A stretch of DNA of 14,076 bases from Bacillota bacterium (lineage in GTDB: Bacteria > Bacillota > Bacilli > Bacillales > Cytobacillaceae). Where the stretch lies: NCBI GenBank assembly GCA_023387295.1, contig JAEWIG010000268.1:1-14076 (forward strand). Reading direction: 5' to 3'. Below, piece by piece: positions 13,905 through 14,076 of this stretch (the first letter of the stretch is position 1; each line of letters begins with the position of its first letter). A program made the translations under genes and the position numbers. The notes beneath the pieces were generated by a model that was not told where the DNA came from, ran no database searches, and saw nothing but the letters and a program-made list of their open reading frames with translations.

Positions 13905-14076
13905 TTATTTAGAAGATATTGCATTTCGATATTCAATCGGCGTCAATCCAACTAGCTTTTTAAAAACTTTGCTAAAATATTTTTCATTTTGATAGCCAAC
14001 ATAATGGGCAATTTCATATATTTTTAGGCTTGAAGTTTCTAGCAGTTGCTTTGCATTCTCCATCCTTATTTTCGTT
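13905..14076 (-). CDS. AraC-family transcriptional regulator (C-terminal fragment)
   Basis: Partial: the N-terminal part lies beyond the right edge. The 56 readable residues are the second half of an AraC/XylS DNA-binding domain: the linker helix RMENAKQLLETSSLKIYEIA, the second helix-turn-helix (HYVGYQNEKYFSKVFKK) and the closing GLTPIEYR motif. The frame ends in TAA at 13905. Only 14 bp separate it from the ThuA-like gene, so it is probably the first gene, or an early one, of the sugar operon and its activator. The ligand-binding domain is not in the window. Confidence 0.92.
   Translation of the reverse strand, partial: TKIRMENAKQLLETSSLKIYEIAHYVGYQNEKYFSKVFKKLVGLTPIEYRNAISSK

Overview
The window looks like chromosomal DNA of a motile, endospore-forming-type Bacillaceae (low-GC Firmicute). 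The evidence is AT-rich sequence, strong AGGAGG-type ribosome binding sites, Rho-independent terminators with T-tracts, a Bacillus-type chemoreceptor, a consensus Spo0A box, and Bacillus-like protein families. Genus cannot be fixed from sequence alone. All genes lie on the minus strand except one small coiled-coil gene at 2608-3108.

Left part (1-3830): the N-terminal end of a membrane protein runs off the left edge. It is followed by a methyl-accepting chemotaxis protein with its terminator, a 523-bp intergenic region holding a Spo0A-box match and hairpins, a plus-strand gene for a coiled-coil protein made of 14-residue repeats, and a small class I SAM methyltransferase whose 3' end lies in an inverted repeat.

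Middle part (3929-9720): this is the most interesting section. On the minus strand a two-component system (OmpR-family regulator then histidine kinase, closed by a terminator) lies directly upstream of a three-gene operon: VTC-domain protein, DUF4956 membrane protein, and a CotH-kinase protein with a membrane segment at each end and a 9-residue Pro-Glu-Gly repeat stalk. The operon ends in a strong strand-specific terminator. The regulator promoter and the VTC promoter carry the same 11-bp-period direct repeat (13 of 17 positions identical), each about 10 bp from a -10-like hexamer. This suggests the regulator activates itself and the VTC operon. The VTC gene and its promoter sit between two inverted ~90-bp palindromic elements about 90% identical, raising the possibility of an invertible or mobile segment. 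I infer an envelope-stress- or phosphate-linked membrane system handling polyphosphate-like or phosphorylated surface material; the substrate is unknown.

Intergenic stretch (9720-10023): a short dyad, five 21-bp tandem repeats in exact register, and a strong terminator.

Right part (10024-14076): a tightly packed minus-strand sugar-catabolic operon: AraC-type regulator (cut by the right edge), ThuA-like protein, two Gfo/Idh/MocA dehydrogenases and a sugar isomerase/epimerase-like TIM barrel. The combination fits oxidation of a sugar or glycoside through a keto intermediate; the substrate cannot be read from the sequence.
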